This document shows positions 12,560 to 24,100 of a stretch of DNA of 64,000 nucleotides, piece by piece. The translations under genes and the position numbers were made by a program. Below the pieces are notes generated by a model. That model did no database searches, was not told the DNA's origin, and worked only from the letters and a program-made list of their open reading frames with translations. The DNA lies in NCBI GenBank assembly GCA_039000515.1, contig JBCFYV010011164.1, positions 37,651,234 to 37,715,233 on the forward strand, read 5' to 3'. The stretch comes from Timema cristinae (Eukaryota; Arthropoda; Insecta; Phasmatodea; Timematidae). How positions within the stretch are numbered: position 1 is the stretch's first letter; every line of letters begins with the position of its first letter.

Positions 12560-12970
12560 AGAAGATTTAATAAGATGAAACTAGGGGGAGTTGGGTTTCT
12601 AGGTAAGAGACCTGCTATGGAGAAGAGAAGTGTTTGTTGTACAGGGCATACTTTGTATCCAAAGTCGCATATGCATCAGAAACAAGGAAAGTGGGGGGAA
12701 TTAGAGTACATGAGATAGTAGAGGAAGCAAGAATGAGATGCCATATGATCATGTAATGAGGATGAAAAAAAAGAAAGAATACCAAAAAGAATGGTGGGTA
12801 TGAAGTATTTAGGAAAAAGACTGCAAGAGATACCAAGAAAGAGATAGAAGCATATAATAGAAAGTGTACTGGTGAGAGGAGAAGAATGGAAGTGATTAAA
12901 GGAGGAAGAATGGTTGAAGAATAGAGTAATATGAAGACATTTTACTAAACAAACCCTGTTGATGATTTGA
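12560..12970 (+). mobile_element. LINE 3' fragment
   Basis: Plus-strand remnant of a LINE C-terminus: a VMRMKKKRIPKRMVGMKYLGK-like segment near 12750-12830 and a 3' end resembling the copies at 19500-19690, 28355-28465 and 47095-47255 (gaagacattttactaaacaaaccctg). Long open frames on the opposite strand here are only complements of this A/G-rich sequence. Confidence 0.65.
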
Positions 12971-13331
12971 TTGAATATGCTTGGTTTTATAAGTTTTCTA
13001 ACAAAATTGATAAACCTCATGAATTTTGTTAAAAGTGGGTTTAACTGTATTGTCAATAAATCTATTTTATGATTCTGGTAGAAAGTATATTTTATAAAAT
13101 ACAAACACCTTTTTCTTCTGTAAAGATTGTGAATGTTTTGTTATTTAATAGACATTGATATTATTTATACAAAATCATATGACCCGACATGTGAATAAAG
13201 AAAGGGGGATATAGTAATTTTATTAGCTGACATATTGTCTTTTATACTAGAATCCTATTATAAATATCTGAAAACACTCAAATTAATCAGCAATAAATTC
13301 AACAATGATTATTTAAGTTCAACATTGTATT

Positions 13332-14233
13332 AGGGTGTCCAGACAAACTATATTTTAAAATTCCTTGACTTTTCCAAGTTTTCTAGAGCCAATTTACAAC
13401 TTTTCCAGTCACTATATTATAAACATTATTGTATTGAAATCACAACTTAGTGTAGTATTTTTTAGACACACACACATTTTGAAATTTTAACACTCTATGA
13501 AGGGGTTAAATGATGTCAGCATAAAACAATGGGCTATTGGGTTGTGTGATCTAAACTAGGTTAGACTATATTTACACATTAAAAGTTCGCCTTACATGGG
13601 CTAATAAACTGATGACTCAACTTTGGCTAAATACACGCAATAGAGGGGTGGTAAGTCGAGATGAAAATCCCATATTGAGATTAGTATACTCATCATGGAC
13701 AACTGTACTAAAAGAAATTTGCAATAAGTATTACCTGAAAGAAAAATGTAATTTTGACAGTTATTGTAAATGAAAATAGTTTAGGCCTATTATTTTAGTG
13801 AATATGATTCAAAAATGAGTTGGCCCAATGGCTAGATAATTTTATAATAAAGGAAATTAATAAAACTAAAGAAAAAGGAAAAATAAACTACTAAGAATAA
13901 ATTTGATGAAGAAAAAAAACACATATTAATATTTGTGTTTAAAATGTGTGTGTGACTACTTCTACTATAGAAGACAGACGAAAGGAAGATGTCACCTTTG
14001 TGCATTGGATTCTTCCCACATCTTTCCTCTTTCCCTAGGTGGGCTTTCTTCATCAAATTTATTCTTATTCTTAGTAGTTTATTTTTCCTTTTTCTTTAGT
14101 TTTATTAATTTCCTTTATTATAAAATCTTAGTGAATATGTGAAAATTCGAGAAATTTGATTAAATTCCCTGATTTTTCCATGACTAGGCAAATTCCCTAA
14201 CTTTTCCCTGTTTTCCAGGTTTCTGGATATTAT
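13332..14233. mobile_element. Possible hAT-like element with weak inverted ends
   Basis: The left end agggtgtccagacaaac and the complement of the right end ccaggtttctggatatt are similar, and both continue into 'ttcc(t)gacttttcc' tracts typical of a widespread hAT terminal repeat. A target duplication could not be identified. The inner part is dominated by the inverted repeat 13839-14126. Confidence 0.38.
13839..14126. repeat. Long inverted repeat (hairpin)
   Basis: Left arm 13839-13914 and right arm 14045-14126 are reverse complements with essentially no mismatch except a 6-bp extra unit (duplicated aagaat) in the right arm; the spacer is about 130 bp. A transcript would fold into a ~76-bp stem. 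Confidence 0.85.
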
Positions 14234-14252
14234 ATATTAGTTTGCTAGTTTT

Positions 14253-14286
14253 TAGCACCGGGTCTAACTTCCATTTGGTTGTATGC
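14253..14286 (-). repeat. SINE tail fragment
   Basis: Degenerate copy of the shared SINE-A/B 3' tail (agcaccgggtctaac...gtatgc). Confidence 0.45.
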
Positions 14287-14289
14287 AAA

Positions 14290-15699
14290 CTATTATTTTG
14301 TTTTCAAATGAATATACAACAGTATTTTAAATAACCTTAAATATCAATAAGAGTAACTGTGAACATAATTTGTTTGATAAATAAACTTTTACTTGGAAAT
14401 GTAAGTATTTATACTTTTATTGATATGTATTTTGAGCTAATGACCATATGTCACTGAACCTTTAAACCCGAGTAAAACTCAATATTTCAACATCAGCATG
14501 CTATCTCACATAATCAACACAATTATTTTAATGTTGGCTTAAAAAGGATGGGAGGAGGGGGGGAGGCAAAGGATAGATGAAGAGACATGTGAATTTAGCC
14601 ACTGACAGTAATGTTCTACATGCATTATACTCCAAGGTTAGTAACATTTTTTGATTCGTTAAAAATTGTTTGGCAAAATAAAGCTTAATATTGTGTTTAT
14701 AAAATTAAGATGAGAAAAATAGTGTGCAAAATCCAGTTTAAATTATTATGTTTCAAGTGTGATGCATAAGGATTTTTCTTTCTAGAAATGTTCGCTATTT
14801 TGCAAACAGTAATTGGGATAGTGGTTACTACGCCTGAGTGACCAGGATTCATATCGTGCCCCAGTTACAACGGTGGGTTGTCACACTCCATTTACTATGA
14901 AAGGTAGCAAGCTTACCTTATGTTTCCATACAAGTAAATAGGAGGTAAACTGAGTGTATTTTCCACTTCATGCTAATACTTATTTAAAATTAACCCTCAC
15001 ATTCTATTTCTTTAAATAGCTAATTAATATACAACACACTGGGACTATAAAAACTATTTTCAGGTACAATAAATTATAATAAAAAATATAATCCTACGAT
15101 TCTCCTAAGCATAGTTGATGTTTAAATTAAAGATGTGTTGAATAAACTTTTTCTCAAAAGTGAATCCTAGCAAACATGGTAAGCATAGTAGGTTATCTCT
15201 TAAAAATTGATATATATTCTTCAATTTTGATTTAGTTTACATTTTAAGTGATCAAATAATGTCATTGGGTCAGGTTGTAAGGTTTGTCTTATAATTGCAG
15301 TATGTTGGCTTTCACATGTAAACAACATACTCTCTTTAAAAATTCAAATTTAAAATTTGAAGATTTTTTTTTTAAATCTTGAATTTACTCAGGATTCAAA
15401 GAGTTTGTCTCTAGTTTAAAGATATCACAATGTAATTATAATACACAATAAAAATGTTTTAAAGATTTATTTGGACTGTTTATTTACCTACCTGTTGAGG
15501 TGAGTATTCACCAAAAGAGCGAGTCATCTCACTCAATAATCACTACTTTACTTGATTCTCAACCCAAATAAAAATTTGGAATAATGTGAGCTTATTTAAG
15601 AAAAACTGTTCACATATATTGAAAGAATAGTAACAAAATATTTAATTGATGTATTATTTTAATTAGGTGTTTTGTTTATGACAGGGTCATTCCTTTTAT
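14290..15699. other. Intergenic, nothing recognised
   Basis: AT-rich sequence with short A and T runs. A weak tRNA-like stretch near 14815-14880 is not supported by a second copy. Confidence 0.6.
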
Positions 15700-16065
15700 T
15701 GGTTAACTTAGACTGTCGATGCACCTTGCCCTGTCCACTGCCTCCTCCTTCAGCCCCAAAATTTTCTTCTTTCCTTCAAGTCATCCAGTATTTGACTCCT
15801 CCTCATCCTTCCTAAGCTCCTCTTTCTCTCAACCTTGTCTTCTATGATGTCGCGCAGAAGACAGTTCCTCCTAAGGTGTGTTCGATTCAGTCTGCTTTGT
15901 ACCAAAGAATCACAACCAAAATGGTTATCTTCTCATTCACTCTTCTTAGGACTTATTCATTTGTCCCCCTGTCTGTCCACCTGATCTTCTCAAGTCTCAG
16001 CCAGCACCACATTTCAAAGCTCTTCAAATATTTATTTTCCATCTTCCTGACTTCAAAATAAACTT
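15700..16065 (-). mobile_element. LINE 3' coding remnant
   Basis: The minus strand reads like the C-terminal part of a LINE polyprotein: a tryptophan/arginine-rich stretch, then a K/R/E-rich 'RQG..EKEELRKDEEES' section, with stops in every frame. The CT-rich plus strand gives spurious open frames. Confidence 0.55.
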
Positions 16066-16620
16066 CTTTTTAAACTTTATTTTAATTGTGTAATTTTTGT
16101 AAAAAATTCTACTGAAGAAAAGTGTTTATCATTATTAGAACACCAAAATTAAATATGGTTAAATCCACTTACAAACATTAAATAGTATCCAACATAATAT
16201 GATAAACCAAATCTCCATTCTATGCCAAATTTGTTTGAGAAATATATTACTCTAAATAGTTTCAAACTTCAACTTAGTCTGAAATGCTTTGGAAATAATA
16301 TTTTATATCAACACAACCACACACTCATGTTATGTTGGATTTGATCAATACAATTAAATGAATGTTAGAAAAGTCTTCCTATGAAAATGTTTTTTCTCCA
16401 TTATAAGATGTGCAGCAAAGGAAGATTATTTTCATTTTAGAACAGATACTGAACAATATTTTAATAACAACTAGAAATTAAATTAATATAACATAAATTC
16501 AAATATATTAACATAAAATAATTTAGTGCCCTCTGTTTGTCTCTCTCTCTCTATTTACACTTTTTTTTATATAGCTGCACTTAATGGATAGTTTTGAAAT
16601 TAAAAGTAGTGTTGGTAACT

Positions 16621-16665
16621 ATTATTATTAGCACCGCGTCTTACTACCCGTTCGGGTTATACGCA
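16621..16665 (-). mobile_element. SINE-A/B tail only, severely 5'-truncated insertion
   Basis: Only 45 bp of the conserved SINE tail, yet flanked by a perfect 11-bp duplication TGTTGGTAACT (16610-16620, 16666-16676). It is a separate retrotransposition event truncated almost at once during reverse transcription, not a fragment eroded later. Confidence 0.85.
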
Positions 16666-16675
16666 TGTTGGTAAC

Positions 16676-16835
16676 TGATGGAGGTGATACAGGAGTATGC
16701 ACCACAGGTGGGATGCCCAGCAGAGGATAAGGGCCATTTTGAAGAAGATTTGGAGCAACATTTGGAGAAAGAGTGGCAGGAATTAAGTGCACAAAATGGA
16801 ATGAAAATAGGAAACAATTAGTACAAGAAAAAAAA
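16676..16835 (+). mobile_element. LINE endonuclease fragment
   Basis: Plus-strand peptide YAPQVGCPAEDKGHF resembles the conserved 'YAPQ.GC..E.K..F' block of LINE apurinic endonucleases. It may belong to the same broken LINE as 18195-20010, since order and strand agree. Confidence 0.55.
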
Positions 16836-16840
16836 AACTA

Positions 16841-17127
16841 TCATCATCATCATCAAGTTTTACTACCTGTTCAGGTTGTATGCACTTACACTAATATGTA
16901 ATGGTAGGGTGATTGTGAGATGAAATGAGGACCTACAGTTTAACGTGGAATCCGAACCACGGTGGAGGCCTGCATTCCTCACAGTCACAAGTTGTGATTA
17001 ATACATGTCTTGTCAGAGGCGAAGGAAGGGTTTGGTCAATCAGATAAATCTGTGCCGGGACCGAGGATTGAACCCTGGACCCCAGTGCAGAAGTCTGACA
17101 CCCTACCCCTAGACCACCAGGACACCT
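16841..17127 (-). mobile_element. SINE-A copy 4
   Basis: Minus-strand SINE-A with head, body and tail. The tail repeat is (ATC)n instead of (ATT)n and the adjoining 'agcaccgcg' block is lost. No clear target duplication, so an older copy or one whose end was rearranged. Confidence 0.78.
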
Positions 17128-18194
17128 TACATGAAAATAAAGTCATAAAATTACTAGATACAGGAGGGATGGGAAGCAAAGGTCGGTGAGAGATTATTCC
17201 TTATGGACAAGGAAATGAAAAGGTAAACTAAGGGCTAATCTTACATTGTCTCGTCAAAGTCCTCTTAACTGCCCATAAAGTCTAACCATTGGTTAAACCT
17301 AGTGTTGTGTCTTACAATATTATTTTTATGTGCTCGTCAAATTACAAACAGGTGCCTTCCATTAGTTGTTATATTTAACTTTCTCGGAGCACTGGATTTG
17401 TTTTAGAGCTTTTGATTGTTTTAATTTGACCAGAAAGAATGTAAGCAAATCATTACAACGTATATGGAACTGTTATGAAATCAAATCAATCAAAGCAAGT
17501 CCAATTTATCACATCTATGTAAGGTTATCTGCTATTGTTTATTGTATTTATTTTTCTGCTAAAATATAAACGATAACATAGTTTAAATTTTACTAAAGAA
17601 TAAGAAATGTTGCTAATTGAATTAATAGCTAAATACGAACGATTGAAAATAAGCAATTTTAATTGGTGTTCATTCAATCCCTCCAAGAATTTATATCACT
17701 TTCTTTTTGTTCAAACAAAAACTTAAAAAAAAATTATTTCTCATTAGAAATATTTAAAGGAAATCCTTATGTTCCAAGTATCTATTCAGTCTTCAAAACT
17801 TTAAAACATGTAACTCATTTTCAAAGTCATCATCATCATACAATAAATCACCCATTTCATAAATTAAATAAATGTAACCTCACTTTAATAATAAAAATGC
17901 CTTGAAAACAATTCAGTGTAGTGTTTAACGTTGTTAATGTGGACGTTATGTTTGCTAAAGACCTCACCTTAAGGTTACAGCACTTTTACATGGACATTAG
18001 TGCTAACCAAACATTGTAAAATCAAAAGTAGTGGTTGTTATCACTTAAAGTTGTGTTAAACCCTAACAAATAAAATAACATGACATTGTAATATTGGGCC
18101 TAAATGTTAAGGTGATACCAACTGGTCTCTAGATAGTGACCATAAGTTTCTGGGATGAAAAGATGGAAAACAAAAAAGAGTGATACATAAGAAA
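17128..18194. other. Intergenic, nothing recognised
   Basis: No coding or repeat signature beyond possible decayed LINE sequence at 17150-17230. Confidence 0.55.
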
Positions 18195-20010
18195 GACAAG
18201 AAGCTTTAATGTCCAAGGATGATATGAAAAGTGGAGAGGCAGAATGGGAAAGGTTTAAGAAAGGTTTGGCGGAAGACAAGAAGGATTTATGTGTGAGGAC
18301 AAATGATAAGAGGAAATGGAAGGAGACAACAAGAATAAAGATAAACAAAGGAAGAGTATAAGGGCTATAAGAGCAAAGCATGTGGTACAGGATGTCAGGA
18401 AGGCTTGGATGCAAAAATTGAAAGGGATGCTGGAAGGAAATAAGGTGTTATGTAGCCAAGTAAGGAAAGGGAAAAAAAGTTAGAATGATGGATGATAAGA
18501 AAGAATGAAGGTAATATTTTAGCTGATGTTCAACCCTGAATAAGAGGAGTATGGAGTGAAGTAAAGGAGCATGAAGAATTAGCAGAAGAGGATGCATCAG
18601 TGTTACTGTACAAAAATGTATGAGAAGATATTGGAAAAGAAAATTAAAGGAAGGTGGAGAGAAAAACAGCATTGATTTAGGAAAGAGGGGTCGACAATAG
18701 ACTTTATCTTCACTGTATGACAGCTCATGGAAAGAAGGTATGAATTTGGAAGAACTTAGTAATAGCATTTATGAATGTGTAGAAGGCAAATGATAGTGTG
18801 TATAGAAATGAAGTCTGGAGTGTAAAAAGGAGTTTTAATCAGAGTAAATAGTGTGTATGAGGTTAGCCTAAGTTGTGTTAAAACAGGGAAATGGTGGAAA
18901 AGCATTTCCAAATAAAAAACTGAGTGAAGCAGGAAAGTGCCTTCTCACCACTACTCTTTGTAATGGTAATGGAAATGGTCATTAATAAAGTGGCAAGGAT
19001 AACTCGAAGTGTAAAGAATGAAAGCCATAATGTTTGTTGATGACTTTATGGTATGGGGGGAGAAGGAAGAGGAACTACAGAAATATAATGAAAATGGGAT
19101 AATGAGGATAAGTGAAATAAGTAAATAGCTAATTACAGTCGAATGAAGTAGATTGAGAAATGAACAGAGTATAAAATATCTGGGGAGTGTGATTGAGGCG
19201 AAGGGTTGGAATAGAGAGCTTTAATAAGTAGAGAGTAATAGGAATAGTCATTCTTTTGGTGTGTGCTATGAAGAATAAACATTCTGTATAAGGTGTACTT
19301 TGTACCCATAATCAGACATGTAGCAGAAACACAATCATGTTGGATGTAAGAGAGACAAAGAAATAGGAAACCATGGGGATGAAGTTGGTGAGGAACATGT
19401 TAGCTGTTTGAGGCTAAACAGGATTAGGAATGAGTGCAAGAGTGGGGGTGTAGGGAGTACATAAGATAGTATAAGCAAGGCTGTGATGGTATAGTCATGT
19501 AATGAGGATGAAAAAAGAAAGATTACTAAAGAGAATGATGGTGATGAGGTATGTTGGAAAAAAGACCGCAAGAGAGACCAAGAAAAATATGGGAAGAGCA
19601 GTTAATAGCAAGTGTGTGAGTGAAAGAACAAAAAAGGAGGAAGAATGGTGGAAGGAAAGAGGAAGATGGAGGCAATTTAATAAACTGGTTACGGTGACCT
19701 GGCGGTCTATGGGTAAGGTGTCGAGACTTATGTGCTGGGGTCTGGGGTTCAATCCTCGGTCTCGGCACAGATTTATCTGATAACCAAACCCTTCCTTCAC
19801 CTCTGACAAGACATATTGTGAATGTGGGGAATGCCAGACCTCCACCGTGGTTCGGATTCCACGTTAAACGATAGGTGCTCCATTTCATCTCACAATCACC
19901 CTACCGTTACACATTAATGTAAGTGCGTATAACCCAAACAGGTAGTAAGACGCGGTGCTAATAATAATAATAAAATGATCTGGTCACATGCTGGAAACGG
20001 TTGATGGGAT
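18195..20010 (+). mobile_element. LINE remnant, plus strand, interrupted by SINE-A
   Basis: Broken reverse transcriptase reading left to right: RMYEKILEKKIKGRW-like near 18615, FRKEGSTIDFIFTV near 18680, QLMERRYEFG near 18725, ANDSVYRNEVW near 18785, SPLLFVMVMEM near 18945, and a C-terminal HVMRMKKERLLKRMM near 19497. The 3' end 'ggcaattt(aata)aact..gctggaaacggttgatgg' continues after the SINE 19693-19972. Many stops; not active. Confidence 0.72.
19693..19972 (+). mobile_element. SINE-A copy 5
   Basis: Full-length plus-strand copy inserted in the 3' end of the LINE above. A box, B box, body and (TAA)n tail are all visible. The flanks share aataaa, but the exact duplication is blurred by the tail. 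Confidence 0.85.
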
Positions 20011-20974
20011 TATGATGGTGTTAGTGTGACAACAAAAATCTTATCTCATAATTTATCTTTGCTTTTCGTGTTTCAAACTTCGCTTCAACTTAGCGCATCC
20101 CTATTATTTGGACCCTGTGCACAATCATTTGGAATGCTATGTTGTCATTACAATTCATAGTTAATGAATATTTGGGGTGGTGAAATTTGTAAGATGTTAT
20201 AGGTTGAGTAATATTTTAACTGTCCTGTATGGATTTAAAACTATTTCTACAAAATATCTATCTTGATTGATCTAATTTAATTTATCTTACTTTACATTGG
20301 CCATAGAAAATTCTGCAAATATCCAACAAAAATTAGTATATACATTTTTAATTATTTCAAAACTTTATGATTTGTCTAGGAATTTGTGAGAACTTATTCA
20401 TTTTTAAATATAACAACAAAAAACACAATCTGTATTTTGAAAATACAATTTTTGTTAATATTTTAGATCAACAACAAAAATAGGACTTTATTTGTGATTG
20501 TACATTGGTTAAAAACCATAGCAAACTTTTAACACAGATAATTTGAATCAATTTTTAAGAAGTCATTTACAGCCCACATATAACAATATTTTAAGGTATT
20601 TGTAATTAACATATTTCTTATTTATTTATAAATTTATATAAAGAAAAATTAATGTATTTAGGGCTTTAAAAATATTTCTAACTTTAAATTTCAAAACGAG
20701 AGACTAGAATTAGAGATTCACACATTCATGGTTCTATTTTATCTAAGCAAAAGAAAAAATTATATCAGAGATCATGACTGTTAATTTTATAAATGGTAAT
20801 TAGAAGCATACAAGTGTATCAGGTGCAATAATTATTTAACATCTGTAGTTTTGTTTCTCTTAATTAAATTGTTACATTTTTTAACATTAAGCTTTTGTAA
20901 GTATTTTAATTTTTTGTTTGTTTTCCTTCAAATTGGAGTGCACATTAATGCTTATAGCTTCAAAAGCTGTCAAT
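20011..20974. other. Convergent intergenic/3' flank of PACRG
   Basis: No further gene. On the minus strand, AATAAA at 20621-20626 lies about 350 nt after the PACRG stop and is a possible polyadenylation signal. Confidence 0.5.
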
Positions 20975-21135
20975 TTAATTTAACATGCATGACTCATAGG
21001 TAGGAATCATATATTTAATGTTTATGAATGCGTCTTCTCCTCCATAGTGCTCCAGAAACTCCAGGGTTTCTTGGATGAGGTCCCCAACATTTTGTTTCTT
21101 CATTTGACTATAGTCTATTCCATCCCCACAGTTTA
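20975..21135 (-). CDS. PACRG: PACRG last coding exon
   Basis: Acceptor tttgcag (minus strand) before 21135. Encodes [33 protein letters not shown] and the terminal [10 protein letters not shown], stop at 20975-20977. Matches the C-terminal ARM-like helices of PACRG nearly residue by residue. Confidence 0.94.
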
Positions 21136-24100
21136 CTGCAAACATTAAATGAATCCATTTTGATGAATTGTTTTCATTTGATTACCCCTCTAGCTTTGAT
21201 CAACCTATTTTGGGAGAAGTAATATTTAAAAAGGCTTGTCTCCCATAAGCAAACCAGGTTTGGATGGATTCACTATAAAACATAAAAATATGCATGCCAT
21301 TAATTAAAGAGTCATTGACACCTAGAACTACACACAGACAAAATCGAAATTACAAATCAATTTTATCTACCAAAATCACATCAATCATAGGTTAAGATCT
21401 GCCCTTAATAATATTTATTTAAAAATTTTATAAACCCAGTGGAGTATATATGTAAATTAAATAAACTAAAATTCTTATCAATGACGAGTTCAAAATTTAA
21501 AAAGTGTGAGCCAAAATTAATTCAAAAATTATCTTATCCTTTTAATCTAATTAAAGAATGTTTACATGGGGATATCCAACCAAAAATAATTGGAATTTTG
21601 TCTTGGCTATCTGCAAACAAGATATTTCCTTGTGTCTTTTGTTTTTATGAGAGTAATCTTTGAATTGATAAATAACTTTAATAAACAAGAGAAATCTTAT
21701 GGTTATAAAATATATCACTTGTCTTTTTTTACATAAATTCATTAAAAATAAATTCAAATGTATTTAAAATGTCATTTTACTTCATATTTCTAGAGCAATG
21801 AATAAAATTATGTGACTTAGAAAATTTCCTAGCCTTTTTATGTTCAAACAAATTTCCCGACATTTTCTTATGTTCTAGTCTACTAGAGATAAATTATTTT
21901 CTCTAGAAATGTGATATCCATACTACTATATAAATAAATTTTAAATTTGGATTTAATTAGAACTTTTTCCAAGCTTGAAAAATTATTTTAGTCAATGTAC
22001 CAAAATTTTGATAAAATAATTCACACATATTTACATCTTAGGTTATGGCCATACTTTCGTCCTGGTTGCCATTACTTAGTCTTGTATTATAATATCATGG
22101 TGGCCATACAACTTGACTATTCTGTCGCGACAGCTTTCTGTCTTCCAGGTGCAAGTATGGCCATTCCCTTAACATTTATCTGCTTTGCATAAATACATTT
22201 TGAAAGAATTCTTAGGAATTATACTACTATAAAGCCACATGGCTGACTCACTCACTGAGATGAATGTTTACCCACTTTCAGATGAGCTAGAAACTTGAAA
22301 TTTGGCACACTTATTGCTTCTAGCCTGTAACCGACGGGAAAATTCCAAAAAGTAAAAAAAAAAAAAATAATAACCCCTGAAAAAAATTCAAAATGGCGGA
22401 GCAACTTTAAAGTCTGTGCAAACCTTTCTTTGATGTATTTTGTGGCTAAACAGTAAGACCTAACAAAAAACGACTCTGGGATTACATTAGTTTACATCCA
22501 CTTGCAAAGAAAACTCCCTATGGGTTTGGGGGCAGAGCCCTCGATGAGCAAAGCAAATTAATATTCTCACACTTTGTATAGTTGTATAGGGTATTTTCTA
22601 GAATAAGCCTATAAGATTTGGTTAGAAATCCACCCAACTTTATTTTGAAACGAGGTTTTATTTTAAAAAATTGATATATTTTCTTTATAGTAAATTTATT
22701 TTTAATTTGAAAATAAAAGTCATAAATTAGCACAAGCTTAGTGTTTACCTTGGAAAATATACAAGCGAAACAATTTTAAAGCATTGAGCAAGACCCTTTG
22801 TATTGAACAGTTAACTCTCGATTATCCGCGGATAACCCAAAACTGTGGATAATCCACATATTTATTAAAACAAGAGATTGTATCACATTTAATTCAAACT
22901 AGTACTCACCTATCTTGATTGTGTTTATGAACACATTATATTTCATGCACTAAGATAATAAAAAAAAACTTTAAATCAATGTGCACTATGTTCAAAATGG
23001 ACACATCACTTAAAAAGTTTATACTAGTCTTCTGCATCCTTGCAGCTGGTTCCTTTTCCCTTACCCGCTATATATTTTTCGTAACATCACCTTGTCAGAT
23101 AGGAGCGTGTCCTATTCCCGTTACAGATAATTAAGCAGTTTACGAGTCCATTCCAATGCAGTCTCTAACATTAACAGTCAGTAAACCCGCCTCAGTGGCA
23201 TAGTTGGCTAATCGCTAGTCATGTTGAGCCCGACTACTGAGGACGGGGAGATCGAGGTTCGAATCTCGGTCAGGTGAACTGGGGGTGGTTTTTCCTAAAT
23301 TGTTTTCCACTCTCCCTCCACGCAAATGCGGGTTCACTACCTCTAATTTAACCTTCCCAATTCCTAATCCTTTCGCATAATTAGTACTTAATGCGTATAA
23401 CCCGAAGGGTAGTAAGACGCGGTGCTAAATATAATAATAATAATAATATAACAGTCAGTAACATTAATTTGTGTATTCAACTCCAGTATTATAAATAGTT
23501 ATGTACTAGTGCTTAAAATAGTGCATGTTTCTAAAAATTAAGATTAGCATACCTTTGCTAAATAAACAATTCAAAGAATTGTTAAATTAAACTATACATT
23601 TTCAATACTTAGAGCCTACTGCCTACTCACCTGCTTTGATCTCCATATGGTCTAAGGCGTCACTCTTGTGCTAGACTAGACTTCCAATGTCGGGTGTACT
23701 AAGGGTGGTTTTTACTAAATGGTTTTCCACTCTCCCTCCACACCAATGTGGGTGCACTTCCTTTAAATCCAACCTTCTTCATCTCTAGCTCATCAACCTA
23801 ATTAGTACATATACATATAGCCTGAACAGGTAGTTAGACACAATGCTAAAAAATACCTTTACTCTATAACCTAAATTTGTTGCTTTTTATAATTTCCGCT
23901 ATTTAAATTTGTGAAGCAAAAGTCTGTGTCAAGTTTTGTTCAAACTCTTCCTGCCATTGATTTTAAGAGATTGATAGCTTGGACATAAATGCGCACCATT
24001 CTTGTCCTTGAAGATGTTGAGGACAGGCAGAATCTGCCTGTAGTAGGGTACAAGTGCCTCCCCTATCATATCTGCCGACTGAACTAGACTCTGGAGCACC

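Larger units (their letters stand above)
21136..23996. other. PACRG intron 3
   Basis: 2.9 kb. Contains a TTA-flanked MITE (22042-22168), a possible pogo/Tigger terminus (22808-22860), and two SINE-B copies. At 22225-22350 a stretch with 'gaaacttgaaatttggcac' resembles a widespread interspersed repeat, not classified further. Confidence 0.7.

Noticed and set aside
12615..13104. Open frames on the minus strand (up to 142 codons)
   Set aside because: They are complements of an A/G-rich plus-strand LINE remnant; the peptide is Ser/Phe/Leu/His-biased with no family resemblance.
18100..19888. Several minus-strand open frames
   Set aside because: Same cause: shadows of the plus-strand LINE and the SINE-A inserted in it.
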